The notes below the pieces were generated by a model. That model searched no databases. It had not been told where the DNA came from and saw nothing but the letters and a program-made list of their open reading frames with translations. From the NCBI GenBank assembly GCA_020635255.1, contig JACKAC010000001.1:531001-595000 (forward strand): a DNA stretch of 64,000 bases. Direction: 5' to 3'. The DNA comes from Ignavibacteriales bacterium. GTDB lineage: Bacteria; Bacteroidota; Ignavibacteria; Tepidaquicellales; Tepidaquicellaceae. The translations under genes and the position numbers were made by a program. Of the stretch, positions 51,837 through 61,953 are shown piece by piece. Within the stretch, counting starts at the first letter, position 1, and every line of letters starts with the position of its first letter.

Positions 51837-54800
51837 ATGAGCAAAGACATAAAAGAAATATTAAAAGAGAGGATCCTTATCCTGGACGGCGCAATGGGGA
51901 CAATGATACAGCGCTACAAGCTGTCGGAGGAGGATTACAGGGGCGAGCAATTTAAAGATCATCCAAAGCCTCTAAAAGGGAACAATGATCTAATCTCGAT
52001 CACTCAACCGCATATAGTTAAAGAGATCCACGCAGAGTATTTCAAAGCGGGCGCGGATATTATCGAGACAAACACATTTACTGCAACAAGTATTTCTCAA
52101 GCCGATTACGGATTGGAAGACCATGCATACGAAATAAACTACCAGGCGGCATTGCTAGCCAGGGAGGTCGCGGACGAATTTACTAATGCTGAACCCGACA
52201 AACCTCGGTTCGTCGCGGGTTCGGTAGGACCGACTAATAAGACAGCTTCCATTTCACCGGACGTTAATAATCCGGGTTTCAGATCAGCTACTTTCGATGA
52301 TTTTGTCGAGTCATATTATGAAGAGGTGTCCGCGTTAGTCGAGGGAGGAGTGGATCTTTTATTGGTTGAGACGATATTCGATACGCTTAACGCTAAAGCA
52401 GCGTTAGTTGCGATCCAGAAATATTTTAAAGAGAAAAATGTCAAACTTCCCGTGATGGTATCGGGAACGATCACCGATAAGAGCGGACGAACGCTTTCCG
52501 GACAGACAACAGAAGCATTTATGATCTCGATGAGTCATATGGACCTGCTTTCGATCGGTCTGAACTGCGCACTGGGAGCGGACCAGCTTTTTACATACGT
52601 GCAGGAGCTATCGGATAAGTCGGATCTTTTCGTCAGCGCGCATCCAAATGCGGGATTACCGAACCAGTTTGGAGAATATGACGAGACTCCTGAAACAATG
52701 GCTCAAAGCATAGAAGAGTTCTTGCAGGAAGGACTTGTAAATATCGTAGGCGGGTGCTGTGGTACTACGCCGGAACATATAAAGGCGATAGCTGATATTG
52801 CCAAGAAGTATCCGCCGAGAAAACCCCCGGTAATCGAAAGGCTACCGAGATTCAGCGGGCTGGAGCCATTAACTATATATAAGGGAAGTAACTTTACGAA
52901 CATTGGGGAGAGGACGAATGTAACGGGTTCTGCGAAGTTTCTTAGGCTGATCAAAGAAGATGATTTCGAGGAAGCGCTTTCAGTAGCAAGACACCAGGTC
53001 GAGGGCGGAGCGCAGATGATCGACGTAAATATGGACGAAGGTATGCTTGATTCCGAAGCGTCAATGACGAGGTTCCTGAATCTGGTCGGGGCGGAGCCGG
53101 ATATCGCAAAACTTCCGATCGTGATCGATTCATCCAAGTGGTCTGTGATAGAAGCGGGACTTAAATGCACGCAGGGAAAAAGTGTTGTAAATTCTATTTC
53201 GCTAAAAGAGGGTGAGGAGAAATTCAAGGAATACGCTGAGAAAGTGAAAATGTACGGCGCGGCAGTCATAGTGATGGCGTTCGATGAGAAAGGGCAGGCA
53301 GATACATTCGAGAGGAAAATAGAAATCTGTAAGAGAGCTTATGATATACTTACTAAAGAGGTTGGCTTTCACCCTGAAGACATAATCTTCGATCCGAATA
53401 TTCTTGCAATTGCCACGGGTATAGAGGAGCATAATAATTACGCTGTCGATTATATAAACGCGACGAAGTGGATAAAGAAAAATCTTCCGGGCGCGCTGGT
53501 CAGCGGTGGGGTGAGCAATTTATCTTTCTCTTTCAGAGGGAATAACCCCGTTCGTGAAGCGATGCATTCGGCTTTCTTATATCACGCGGTAAATGCCGGG
53601 ATGGATATGGGAATTGTTAATCCGGGTATGCTGGAAGTATATGAGGATATTCCGAACGGGCTATTAAAGAGAGTCGAGGATGTAATCCTAAACAGGACGC
53701 TCGATGCTACGGAGCAATTAGTAGAATACGCGGAGAAGGTCAAAGGAAAGGGTAAGGAACAGAAAAAGGATGACAGCTGGCGGAAGGAACCGGTTGAGAA
53801 ACGTCTGTCGCATTCGCTTGTGAAAGGTATAACAGACTATATAGAAGAGGATACGGAGGAGGCACGTCAAAAGTACGGCAGACCTATTAAAGTGATAGAA
53901 GGACCACTAATGGATGGTATGAACATTGTGGGAGACTTGTTTGGTTCGGGGAAAATGTTCCTGCCGCAGGTCGTAAAAAGCGCGCGTGTAATGAAGAAGG
54001 CGGTTGCGTATTTGTTACCTTACCTCGAGGACGAGAAGGATGAGGCTACCAGGTCGAAGGGCAAGATACTTCTTGCAACGGTAAAGGGTGACGTGCATGA
54101 CATCGGGAAAAATATCGTTGGTGTAGTGCTGGGCTGTAATAATTACGAAGTGATCGATCTGGGGGTGATGGTACCGAGTGAGAAGATACTTGAAGCGGCA
54201 AGGACGGAGAACGTGGATATAATAGGTTTGAGCGGGCTGATAACGCCGTCGCTCGACGAGATGGTTCACGTTGCAAAAGAGATGGAGCGAGAGAAGTTCG
54301 ATATACCGCTTCTAATCGGCGGAGCGACTACATCAAAAATACACACGGCGGTTAAGATAGAGCAGAATTATAAGAGATCGCAAACTGTGCATGTGCTTGA
54401 CGCTTCAAGGTCTGTTCCCGTAGTGGGCAGTTTGCTGAGTGATAAAAAGGGAGCTTTTATAAAAGATGTGCAGTCTGAATATGACGATCTGAGGACACGC
54501 CATATTAAGAACCAGACGGCAAAGTCATATGTGTCATTGGAAGATGCGAGGGCTAACAGGTTCACAGCGGACTGGAGTAAAGTGAAAATAACCGAGCCGA
54601 AATTTACAGGGGTGAAATCGTTCGATGATTACTCATTGGAAGAGATTAGAGAATATATTGATTGGACGCCGTTCTTCAGGACATGGGAGCTATCGGGTAA
54701 GTATCCCGATATACTAGATGATCCGACTGTCGGAGAACAAGCGCGGAGCCTTTATTCCGATGCCAATGCGATGCTGGACAGGATCATTTCCGAAAAATGG

Positions 54801-55493
54801 CTGACAGCAAAGGGAGCGATAGGTTTGTGGCCAGCAAATTCCGTAGGGGACGATATTGAGATATATTTGAACGGGACCAGCAGGACATTCTTCCACTCTC
54901 TTCGCCAGCAAAACAAGAAAGCGAAGGGAACATATAATTATTCTTTATCGGATTTCATCGCGCCGAAGGAAACGGGAATCAGGGACTACATCGGCGGTTT
55001 TGTTGTAACGGCAGGTCTGGGAATCGAGGAACATCTGGAGAGGTTTAAAGCAGACCACGACGATTACAATTCCATACTTCTTAAAGCGCTGGCTGACAGG
55101 TTAGCTGAGGCGTTTGCCGAACTGATGCACGAGCGGGTCAGGAAGGAGTTTTGGGGATATGCGTCGGACGAGGTTTTAACTAACGACGATCTTATCGCAG
55201 AAAAATATAAGGGCATCCGCCCGGCGCCGGGCTACCCTGCGTGTCCGGATCATACGGAGAAGCGGACATTGTTCGAACTTCTTCACGGCTATAAGAACGC
55301 CGGCGTGAAACTTACCGAGAGCCTGGCAATGTACCCGGCGGCGTCGGTGAGCGGGATATATTTCGCGCATCCGGAGTCGAGGTATTTTGGTGTCGGTAAG
55401 ATACAACTGGACCAGGTTAAGGAGTATGCGGAGCGAAAGGGAATGTGCGTCGAGGAAGTCGAGCGCTGGTTAGGGGCGAATCTGGCTTATTAA
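51837..55493 (+). CDS. metH: Cobalamin-dependent methionine synthase MetH
   Basis: The protein has 1218 residues from ATG 51837; an in-frame ATG at 51804 lies in the terminator loop and is rejected. Domains: homocysteine/zinc domain (LDGAMGTMIQ; GLNCALGAD; GGCCGTT with Cys307-Cys308); pterin domain (NIGERTNVTGSAKFLRLI); B12 cap and binding domain with GDVHDIGKN (His754 is the cobalt ligand) and GLSGLITPSLDEM; C-terminal reactivation domain with RPAPGYPACPDHTEK for SAM. All four modules are intact. It makes methionine from homocysteine and methyl-THF and is controlled by the upstream SAM-I riboswitch. Confidence 0.97.
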   Translation: MSKDIKEILKERILILDGAMGTMIQRYKLSEEDYRGEQFKDHPKPLKGNNDLISITQPHIVKEIHAEYFKAGADIIETNTFTATSISQADYGLEDHAYEINYQAALLAREVADEFTNAEPDKPRFVAGSVGPTNKTASISPDVNNPGFRSATFDDFVESYYEEVSALVEGGVDLLLVETIFDTLNAKAALVAIQKYFKEKNVKLPVMVSGTITDKSGRTLSGQTTEAFMISMSHMDLLSIGLNCALGADQLFTYVQELSDKSDLFVSAHPNAGLPNQFGEYDETPETMAQSIEEFLQEGLVNIVGGCCGTTPEHIKAIADIAKKYPPRKPPVIERLPRFSGLEPLTIYKGSNFTNIGERTNVTGSAKFLRLIKEDDFEEALSVARHQVEGGAQMIDVNMDEGMLDSEASMTRFLNLVGAEPDIAKLPIVIDSSKWSVIEAGLKCTQGKSVVNSISLKEGEEKFKEYAEKVKMYGAAVIVMAFDEKGQADTFERKIEICKRAYDILTKEVGFHPEDIIFDPNILAIATGIEEHNNYAVDYINATKWIKKNLPGALVSGGVSNLSFSFRGNNPVREAMHSAFLYHAVNAGMDMGIVNPGMLEVYEDIPNGLLKRVEDVILNRTLDATEQLVEYAEKVKGKGKEQKKDDSWRKEPVEKRLSHSLVKGITDYIEEDTEEARQKYGRPIKVIEGPLMDGMNIVGDLFGSGKMFLPQVVKSARVMKKAVAYLLPYLEDEKDEATRSKGKILLATVKGDVHDIGKNIVGVVLGCNNYEVIDLGVMVPSEKILEAARTENVDIIGLSGLITPSLDEMVHVAKEMEREKFDIPLLIGGATTSKIHTAVKIEQNYKRSQTVHVLDASRSVPVVGSLLSDKKGAFIKDVQSEYDDLRTRHIKNQTAKSYVSLEDARANRFTADWSKVKITEPKFTGVKSFDDYSLEEIREYIDWTPFFRTWELSGKYPDILDDPTVGEQARSLYSDANAMLDRIISEKWLTAKGAIGLWPANSVGDDIEIYLNGTSRTFFHSLRQQNKKAKGTYNYSLSDFIAPKETGIRDYIGGFVVTAGLGIEEHLERFKADHDDYNSILLKALADRLAEAFAELMHERVRKEFWGYASDEVLTNDDLIAEKYKGIRPAPGYPACPDHTEKRTLFELLHGYKNAGVKLTESLAMYPAASVSGIYFAHPESRYFGVGKIQLDQVKEYAERKGMCVEEVERWLGANLAY

Positions 55494-55496
55494 ACA

Positions 55497-55585
55497 AAGG
55501 CGGCTCCGTTGCGCGCCGCCGGAGGCGGCGCTGACCCCGCAAAGCGGGGGTGCCCCGATGAACTTGGGGGCAACGGAGCCGCCTT
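55497..55585. repeat. Large G+C-rich cloverleaf-like inverted repeat
   Basis: A perfect 16-bp basal stem (55497-55512 with 55570-55585) encloses three hairpins: 55513-55520/55524-55531 (GCGCCGCC, loop GGA), 55534-55540/55544-55551 (ACCCCGC, loop AAA, one bulged G) and 55553-55558/55564-55569 (CCCCGA, loop TGAAC). It starts 4 bases after metH stops. No T run follows, so it is not a canonical terminator. Its composition is far from the surroundings, suggesting a mobile palindromic element. Confidence 0.85.
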
Positions 55586-55665
55586 ATTCCACATCACGAT
55601 TTTCTTACTTTAATTAATTCTCTAATTTACATAGCTTGCCTATATTTTAACAAAAAGCCACTACT

Positions 55666-56397
55666 ATGCTCAAAAAAATGAGGGTAAGTCTTGTATTATT
55701 AATGATTTTTGTTGGTTTTTCAAATGGTTATTCGCAGTTCGGGAAGTTCTCACTATTTGGGGGTCCGATGATTGGCTGGCAGATACCTCAGGTGGATGAT
55801 ATTAATACACAATTGAGGAATTCAGGTCTCCCGGAGATCAGTACGAATGGCTATTTTACCATCGGCGGGGGTGGATATATGGACGTGCCTAAGCTGGATG
55901 GCTTCAGGATAGGCGGACTTGGAACGGGGTTTTCGACGGAATCGAAGATCGTGACGTCGGATAATTTTACTAAAAGAGTAAATTATAAAATAGGTTATGG
56001 CGGAATCAGTCTCGAATATGTAAAACCTCTTAGTGAAACATTTGAATTTACGGCGGGAACGACGATAGCTACGGGGCAACTAGTTATAGACATATATCAA
56101 TATAAGAATAGTACGACCAGCTGGACGAATAACTGGAACGAGTTGACGAATACCTCATCCTCACAAAACATTTCCCGGTCAATGGCATTAAGATTTTATT
56201 CTGCGACCCCAAAAGTAGGACTCGGTATTTTTCTAAAAAGCTATTTGTACGCTAAGATAAACGCGGGGTATCTGGTCAGTGTTAACTCGGGCTGGACAGG
56301 CGAAAACGGGGAAGAGATAGATGATGCTCCAAAGGGCATAAAAGCCGACGGGCTGGTTTTTGATTTCAGTCTTAATTTCGGATTATTTTTTAAATAA
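55666..56397 (+). CDS. Exported outer-membrane-barrel-like protein, unknown
   Basis: The protein has 243 residues (Met6 is an alternative start). Signal peptide MLKKMRVSLVLLMIFVGFSNGYSQ. The mature chain is rich in alternating aromatic/Gly strands (GYFTIGGGGYMDV, GGLGTGFSTES, YGGISLEYVKPL, LYAKINAGYLVSV) and ends in FDFSLNFGLFFK with a C-terminal Phe near the end, as in outer-membrane beta-barrels. No named family is recognised. The rfbB gene starts 8 bases downstream. Confidence 0.65.
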   Translation: MLKKMRVSLVLLMIFVGFSNGYSQFGKFSLFGGPMIGWQIPQVDDINTQLRNSGLPEISTNGYFTIGGGGYMDVPKLDGFRIGGLGTGFSTESKIVTSDNFTKRVNYKIGYGGISLEYVKPLSETFEFTAGTTIATGQLVIDIYQYKNSTTSWTNNWNELTNTSSSQNISRSMALRFYSATPKVGLGIFLKSYLYAKINAGYLVSVNSGWTGENGEEIDDAPKGIKADGLVFDFSLNFGLFFK

Positions 56398-56405
56398 TAC
56401 TTTAG

Positions 56406-57428
56406 ATGAAGAATATTCTTATTACCGGAGGAGCCGGATTTATTGGAAGCAACTTTGTTAAGTACATCCTCAAAAATACGGATTATAATGTTTTTAACTA
56501 TGACAAGCTGACCTATGCCGGAAACCTGGAAAACCTTTCCGATATTGAGAACAATCCTAACTATAAGTTTATAAAAGGCGATATCTGCAGTGTCGATGAA
56601 GTTAAGAAAGCGCTTACAGAGAATGGCATAGATACGATCGTAAATTTCGCGGCTGAGTCACATGTAGACCGTAGTATCCTTTCATCGAAAGAATTCATAC
56701 TCACTAATATTCTCGGTACGCAGGTCCTGCTCGATGTTTCGAAGAAAGCCGGTATTGAAAAATTTCTGCAGGTATCGACAGACGAAGTTTACGGTTCACT
56801 GCCGGAAGACAGAAAGGATCTTTTATTCATAGAGAAAACACCGATCACAACAAACAGTCCATACTCGGCAAGTAAGGCATCCGCCGATCTATTATGCAAT
56901 GCTTATTACCATACGCATAAGTTCCCGGTGCTGATAACACGCTGTTCGAATAACTACGGACCATATCAATTTCCCGAAAAGCTCATCCCTCTCATGATAG
57001 CAAAAGCTATCGACGGTGAGAATCTCCCAGTTTACGGTGATGGTAAAAATGTTCGCGACTGGTTGTACGTCGAGGACCATTGTTCCGCGATACTTACCGT
57101 GCTCGAAAACGGAAGACTTGGTGAGGTATATAATGTTGGGGGAAATAATGAATGGTATAATATAGATATCGTTAAGCTTATCCTTAAGACTCTGGGAAAG
57201 GGTGAAGACATGATCACTTATGTAAAAGACCGTCCGGGGCATGACAGACGCTATGCCATAGATTCCACAAAGATAATGACAGAGCTGGGCTGGAAGCCGG
57301 AGCATAATTTTGAAGAGGGCATTAAGCTCACTATTAACTGGTATTTAGAGAATGAAGATTGGTGGAGAAAGGTTATGAGCGGTGAATATCTCAAGTATTA
57401 TGAAATGAATTATTCCGATAAGATATAA
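56406..57428 (+). CDS. rfbB: dTDP-glucose 4,6-dehydratase RfbB
   Basis: The protein has 340 residues, an extended short-chain dehydrogenase. NAD loop GGAGFIGSN (8-16); DKLTYAGNLENL; AAESHVDRSI; catalytic STDEVYG; Y-x3-K in NSPYSASKASADLL; YGDGKNVRDWLYVEDH and GHDRRYAIDSTK, all typical of RmlB. It makes dTDP-4-keto-6-deoxyglucose for rhamnose-type sugars of surface glycans. The partner genes rfbA/C/D are not in the window. Confidence 0.93.
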   Translation: MKNILITGGAGFIGSNFVKYILKNTDYNVFNYDKLTYAGNLENLSDIENNPNYKFIKGDICSVDEVKKALTENGIDTIVNFAAESHVDRSILSSKEFILTNILGTQVLLDVSKKAGIEKFLQVSTDEVYGSLPEDRKDLLFIEKTPITTNSPYSASKASADLLCNAYYHTHKFPVLITRCSNNYGPYQFPEKLIPLMIAKAIDGENLPVYGDGKNVRDWLYVEDHCSAILTVLENGRLGEVYNVGGNNEWYNIDIVKLILKTLGKGEDMITYVKDRPGHDRRYAIDSTKIMTELGWKPEHNFEEGIKLTINWYLENEDWWRKVMSGEYLKYYEMNYSDKI

Positions 57429-57543
57429 TTAAATCTGTACCTTAATCCCATGCTACCATGAAGTAAAGTCAGCTTTATTGAATCCATTTTGGTTTGCAAC
57501 TTAAAATTTATACTTATAATTTATTGGTTTAATTGGAAAAATT

Positions 57544-58488
57544 ATGTCAATAAAAGTAGAAAATCTAACAAAATACTACGGCGACACTGCCGCGGTAAAG
57601 GACATTTCCTTTGAAATAAGGACAGGTGAGATCGTTGGTTTTCTCGGACCAAATGGAGCCGGGAAGTCAACTACAATGAAGATGATCACCACTTACCTAA
57701 CACCGACAGAAGGAACCATCACTGTGAACGGTGAAGATACCGAAAAGAATTCGATCGGTGTAAGGAAAAAGATCGGTTATCTCCCGGAATCCAATCCCCT
57801 TTACCTGGATATGAATGTTGTGGATTACCTGATATACTGCGCAAGGCTGGAAGGTATGGAACAGGCGAAGATAGATGAAGCGCTTCCTAGAATTATAAAG
57901 AAGTGCGGTCTAAGAGAAATGATGCACAAAGACATTGGAGAGCTGTCAAAAGGTTACAGACAGAGAGTTGGACTTGCTCAGGCGATGATCCATGATCCGG
58001 AAGTACTTATCCTTGATGAACCAACATCAGGTCTCGATCCTAATCAGATCGGCGAGATCAGAAAGTTGATCAAAGAGCTTGGTAAGGAAAAAACCCTTAT
58101 CCTTTCTACACACATATTGCAGGAAGTACAGGCTACATGCGACAGGGTTCTCATTATAGCCAATGGTGAAATAGTCGCAGACGGAACCCCGGACCAGCTT
58201 CAGGCTAAATTCAAAGGACAGGTCGATGTAATTTTGACAATCAAAAAAGAAGGCGCTCCTTCAAAAGATGAGCTGATCAAAGATATAGAATCCGTTCACT
58301 ATGTGGAGAAAGCCAAAGTCAAATCCGAAAACGACAAAGAGATAGTATTCGAAATAAGAGCGCAAAAGGGATCCGATATTAGAGAGGGATTATTCAAAAA
58401 AATGGGCGCAAGAAACGCCGTTATTCTCGAACTGCACCAGGAAGAAACTTCTCTCGAGGATATATTCAGACAATTAACCATAAATTAA
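57544..58488 (+). CDS. ABC transporter ATP-binding protein (GldA-like)
   Basis: The protein has 314 residues. Walker A GPNGAGKST (35-43), Q-loop region YLPESNPLYLDMNV, signature LSKGYRQRVGLAQAM, Walker B VLILDEPTSGLDP, H-loop LSTHILQEV; the C-terminal domain (about 225-314) is typical of NatA/GldA-type importers/exporters. With the next two genes it forms a GldA-GldF-GldG-like set, required for gliding in flavobacteria but widespread in non-gliders. Function here is uncertain. Confidence 0.9.
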   Translation: MSIKVENLTKYYGDTAAVKDISFEIRTGEIVGFLGPNGAGKSTTMKMITTYLTPTEGTITVNGEDTEKNSIGVRKKIGYLPESNPLYLDMNVVDYLIYCARLEGMEQAKIDEALPRIIKKCGLREMMHKDIGELSKGYRQRVGLAQAMIHDPEVLILDEPTSGLDPNQIGEIRKLIKELGKEKTLILSTHILQEVQATCDRVLIIANGEIVADGTPDQLQAKFKGQVDVILTIKKEGAPSKDELIKDIESVHYVEKAKVKSENDKEIVFEIRAQKGSDIREGLFKKMGARNAVILELHQEETSLEDIFRQLTIN

Positions 58489-58495
58489 TCGAAGT

Positions 58496-59203
58496 ATGCA
58501 TAATATCCTAACCATTACAAGAAAAGAATTGGTATCCTATTTTACCACTCCTGTCGCGTACATTATAATGATGGTTTTTCTGGGAATAACGGGATGGTAT
58601 TTTACCAATGAGCTTTTCCTGAACGGAGTGATAACTATGCGGGTTGTATTCAGTGTTATCCCGTTCATATTTGTTATCTTCGTTCCTATAATCACGATGA
58701 GGTCTTTTGCTGAGGAGAAAAAGATAGGTACTATCGAACTTCTTCTTACCAGACCGATCACAGATTATGATATAATTATCGGAAAATTCCTTGCTACACT
58801 GGCATTGACATTCTTTACAATGCTCCCAACGGTAGTCTATGTTATCACGCTATCGTTTCTCGGACCGGTCGATTATGGTACAGTCTTTGCGGGATACGTT
58901 GGATTATTCCTCATGGCAGGTGTGTATATCAGCATAGGAATCTTTACATCGTCTCTGACAGAAAACCAGATAATTGCGGCAATCCTTAGTTTTCTATTCA
59001 TATTCGTTCTTTATCTATTGAACTATGTTTTGAACTATCTGCCGACAACGATCGCATCAATTTTACAATATATCAGCACAAGTTATCACTTTTCCAGCAT
59101 ACAGAGGGGAGTGCTCGATACAAGAGACCTTATCTATTACTTCAGCGGAATATCAATATTCCTTATACTGACAAGGCTCTCCCTCGATAAAAGAAAATGG
59201 TAA
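58496..59203 (+). CDS. ABC transporter permease (GldF-like)
   Basis: The protein has 235 residues with six predicted transmembrane helices. N-terminal ITRKELVSYFTTPVAYIIMMVFLGITGWYF and MRSFAEEKKIGTIELLLTRPITDYDIIIGKF are typical of ABC-2 permeases of the GldF/NosY type. It follows the ATPase gene by 7 bases and precedes the GldG-like gene by 30, so the three are one unit. Confidence 0.88.
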   Translation: MHNILTITRKELVSYFTTPVAYIIMMVFLGITGWYFTNELFLNGVITMRVVFSVIPFIFVIFVPIITMRSFAEEKKIGTIELLLTRPITDYDIIIGKFLATLALTFFTMLPTVVYVITLSFLGPVDYGTVFAGYVGLFLMAGVYISIGIFTSSLTENQIIAAILSFLFIFVLYLLNYVLNYLPTTIASILQYISTSYHFSSIQRGVLDTRDLIYYFSGISIFLILTRLSLDKRKW

Positions 59204-59233
59204 TATTTTAAACTAAAAAAGTTTTTATTTCAG

Positions 59234-60931
59234 ATGGCTGAAGAGAAAAATACAAACGAAGAGAATACAACCAATGAAGAGCAGGATGCAGTAGAGTCTG
59301 CCCCGGTTAAAAAGAACGACGTCAGAAGGGACGCGATCATAAAGACCGTTATCATTATTGCTATCATTGTAGTTGTAAATATAATTACAAACCAACTCTT
59401 CACAAGGGTTGACCTAACCAAGAACAAGTCCTACACATTATCACAGGTCAGCGACGATATAATAAAGAACCTTAATGACAATATAGTCATAAAGGCATAC
59501 GTCAGTGAAAACCTTCCTCCACCGGTAAACAACCTCGGCAGGCAGGTAAAGGACGTTCTTGAAGATTACAGGTCACTTTCAGACGGTAAACTTAACTATG
59601 AGTATATAAATATTTCCCTGGAAAACGAGTCGGATCAACCGGTTATCGAAGAGGCAAAAGGGTACGGTATCCAGCCTGTTCAATTCCAGGTTACCAACCA
59701 GGGCAAGATGGAAGTCGTAAACGGTATGGTAGGTATTGTACTTTTCTACAAAGGAAAAACCGAATCCATTCCATTTGTGCAGTCTCCCGAAAATCTAGAG
59801 TATGACATAACGAGCCGTATCTTACAGATATCAACAGAGAAAAAGAAAAAGATCGGATTTGTAAACGGACACGGAGAGTACGATCTATCAAGTATGCAGA
59901 GATTAAACCAGGCGCTTTCGGCACAGTATGACATACAGGCAGTCGATCTTTCTTTGAATAAGCCGGTACCGGACGACGTTGACGTACTTTTAGTCTTAGG
60001 ACCAAAATCCGAAATCCCAGAGGCTCAGAAGTATCTCATCGATCAGTTTATAATGAGAGGAAAGAATGTTGCATTCTTGATGAATAAGGTTGCACCAAAC
60101 TTCCAGCAACAGATCGTTATGGGTGAACCTGTGAATACGGGGCTCGACGATATGCTTGCTAACTATGGTATAAAGGTAAGTGATGACCTTGTGAGGGACC
60201 TACAATGCGGTTACATTCAGCAAAGGTCACAGATGGGTATGAATATACTCCAACCATATTTCTATTTTCCAAAGATCACAGACATAAATCATGATATTGG
60301 TGCATTCTCGAAGCTGAACGAAGTTATACTACAGTTCGCAAGTTCGCTGGATACATCGGTGGCGGCAGGCAAGAATCTTACTATTACTCCGTTATTTAAA
60401 AGCTCCGAAAAATCTGGCATCGCAACAGGATTTTATATATTAAATGAGAATCAGTTTAATAACCTCCCACAGGAAGCCATCGATACTTTATTCGGATTGA
60501 GCGGGCTTTTGATGGGCGCAGTGTATGAAGGTACTTTTACAAGTTTTTATAACGACAAACCACAGCCTCAAGATACATCCGAGGGCTCAGCGACATTCAA
60601 TGTGGTCCATAAGTCTCAATCTGAAAAGCCGGGCAGGATATTAGCAGTTGGTGACGCGGATTTTATAGATGAAAACAATGCTCAGACAATTGGAAACCTT
60701 GTATTCTTCCTGAACATGGTCGAATATCTTGCTGATGACGCAGGTCTATCCGAGATCAGGGGTAAAGCATTTTCGGAAGCTCCAATAGAGGATGAATCAG
60801 ACGATACAAAGAGATTTGTAAGATATTTCAATTTGATATTCCCGCCTGTATTGGTGTTATTGGTGGGCTTCTTTATTTGGGATAGAAGAAAATCCAGAAG
60901 GAAAAAATTACAAGCTGAAGAATCCGAATAA
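59234..60931 (+). CDS. GldG-like ABC-associated membrane protein
   Basis: The protein has 565 residues. N-terminal charged cytoplasmic tail, TM helix (about 35-55), a large periplasmic domain (TRVDLTKNKSYTLSQVSDDIIKNL at the start, typical of the GldG/ABC_transp_aux family; FVNGHGEYDL, LVLGPKSEI and DADFI motifs) and a C-terminal TM helix (about 538-556) with a basic tail. It is the auxiliary subunit of the GldA/F system. The acting substrate is unknown. Confidence 0.88.
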   Translation: MAEEKNTNEENTTNEEQDAVESAPVKKNDVRRDAIIKTVIIIAIIVVVNIITNQLFTRVDLTKNKSYTLSQVSDDIIKNLNDNIVIKAYVSENLPPPVNNLGRQVKDVLEDYRSLSDGKLNYEYINISLENESDQPVIEEAKGYGIQPVQFQVTNQGKMEVVNGMVGIVLFYKGKTESIPFVQSPENLEYDITSRILQISTEKKKKIGFVNGHGEYDLSSMQRLNQALSAQYDIQAVDLSLNKPVPDDVDVLLVLGPKSEIPEAQKYLIDQFIMRGKNVAFLMNKVAPNFQQQIVMGEPVNTGLDDMLANYGIKVSDDLVRDLQCGYIQQRSQMGMNILQPYFYFPKITDINHDIGAFSKLNEVILQFASSLDTSVAAGKNLTITPLFKSSEKSGIATGFYILNENQFNNLPQEAIDTLFGLSGLLMGAVYEGTFTSFYNDKPQPQDTSEGSATFNVVHKSQSEKPGRILAVGDADFIDENNAQTIGNLVFFLNMVEYLADDAGLSEIRGKAFSEAPIEDESDDTKRFVRYFNLIFPPVLVLLVGFFIWDRRKSRRKKLQAEESE

Positions 60932-60944
60932 CGTTTAAAGCAAC

Positions 60945-61859
60945 ATGGAAAAAAACAGATTATTTATACTGGCAGGCGTTTTAGCTGTTCTTGTTCTAAT
61001 AGCATACTTTCTGACAAAGTCTGACCAGAGGTCTTCGACCGATAAAATTTCGACGAAGATATATGAATTCGATTCTGCTGCAGTCGACAGGCTGGAGATC
61101 ATGCAGGACGGCAAAAAGATAGCAATGAAAAACAATGCCGGAACCTGGGAGCTGGTCGAACCTGTAAACTACAAGGTCAATCAAGAGTTCATAGGCGCGG
61201 TCCTATCCGATCTAAAAAATTACCAGGTATTAAGTATAGTTTCAAAGAATCCGGAAAACAAAAAGGATTTCGGACTGGACGACTCAGCTAAGGTTACTGT
61301 CTCGGTTTACCAGAGCGGTAATCTCGTTGGATCATTCGATATCGGGAAGACACCCGATGCACCTAACCAAACCTATATAAAGGTTCCGGATAAGGATGAG
61401 ATCTATCTCGCGAAGAATTTCCTCAGGAATAATTTCGTAAGGCCAACGCTGGAATCATGGAGAGATCTCAGGATAACTTCCATACCGGCTACGAGTGTGA
61501 ATTTGATACAATATGAAACTCCTTCAGGGTCATATACTGTTACAAAAGACTCTACTGGAAAGTACTATATAGATGGTGCTCCTGCTGATTCAGGTGTTGT
61601 TGCCGGGGTTCTCAATATACTTCAGGATTTTAACACACAGACATTTAAGGATACAGTACTTGGTCCTGAAACACAGTATACTGATAAAGTAAAAGTTACC
61701 TGGGGCGGTAATTCTACCGATCTAAACTTCCTAAAGCAGGGTGATTCACTGAATGTGAACTATCTGCTAAAGGTGTCGGGAAATGACCAGGTATTTCTTT
61801 TCAATGAGGCTCTGGGCAAGAACGTGATAAAGACGAAGACTGAGCTATCGAAGAAGTAA
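60945..61859 (+). CDS. DUF4340 domain-containing membrane-anchored protein
   Basis: The protein has 304 residues. TM anchor at about 6-22, then repeated beta modules: WELVEPVNYKVNQEFIGAVLSDLKNYQ and a second partial repeat with Y..D, as in the DUF4340 family. The family usually follows the GldG-like gene, and here it starts 13 bases after it, supporting a fourth component of the same complex. No catalytic site is visible. Confidence 0.82.
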   Translation: MEKNRLFILAGVLAVLVLIAYFLTKSDQRSSTDKISTKIYEFDSAAVDRLEIMQDGKKIAMKNNAGTWELVEPVNYKVNQEFIGAVLSDLKNYQVLSIVSKNPENKKDFGLDDSAKVTVSVYQSGNLVGSFDIGKTPDAPNQTYIKVPDKDEIYLAKNFLRNNFVRPTLESWRDLRITSIPATSVNLIQYETPSGSYTVTKDSTGKYYIDGAPADSGVVAGVLNILQDFNTQTFKDTVLGPETQYTDKVKVTWGGNSTDLNFLKQGDSLNVNYLLKVSGNDQVFLFNEALGKNVIKTKTELSKK

Positions 61860-61953
61860 TAACTAGATAATTATTCGGTGAATGTTTTTTTGCTTTATTT
61901 TGTTTAAATTTATTGATGTGGGATTTTTATAAACCGAGGGCAAAAAGAATAAA

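Noticed and set aside
55497..55585. tRNA gene suggested by the cloverleaf shape
   Set aside because: No D-loop, anticodon loop or TTC-loop consensus; the loops are 3-5 bases and the basal stem is 16 bp.
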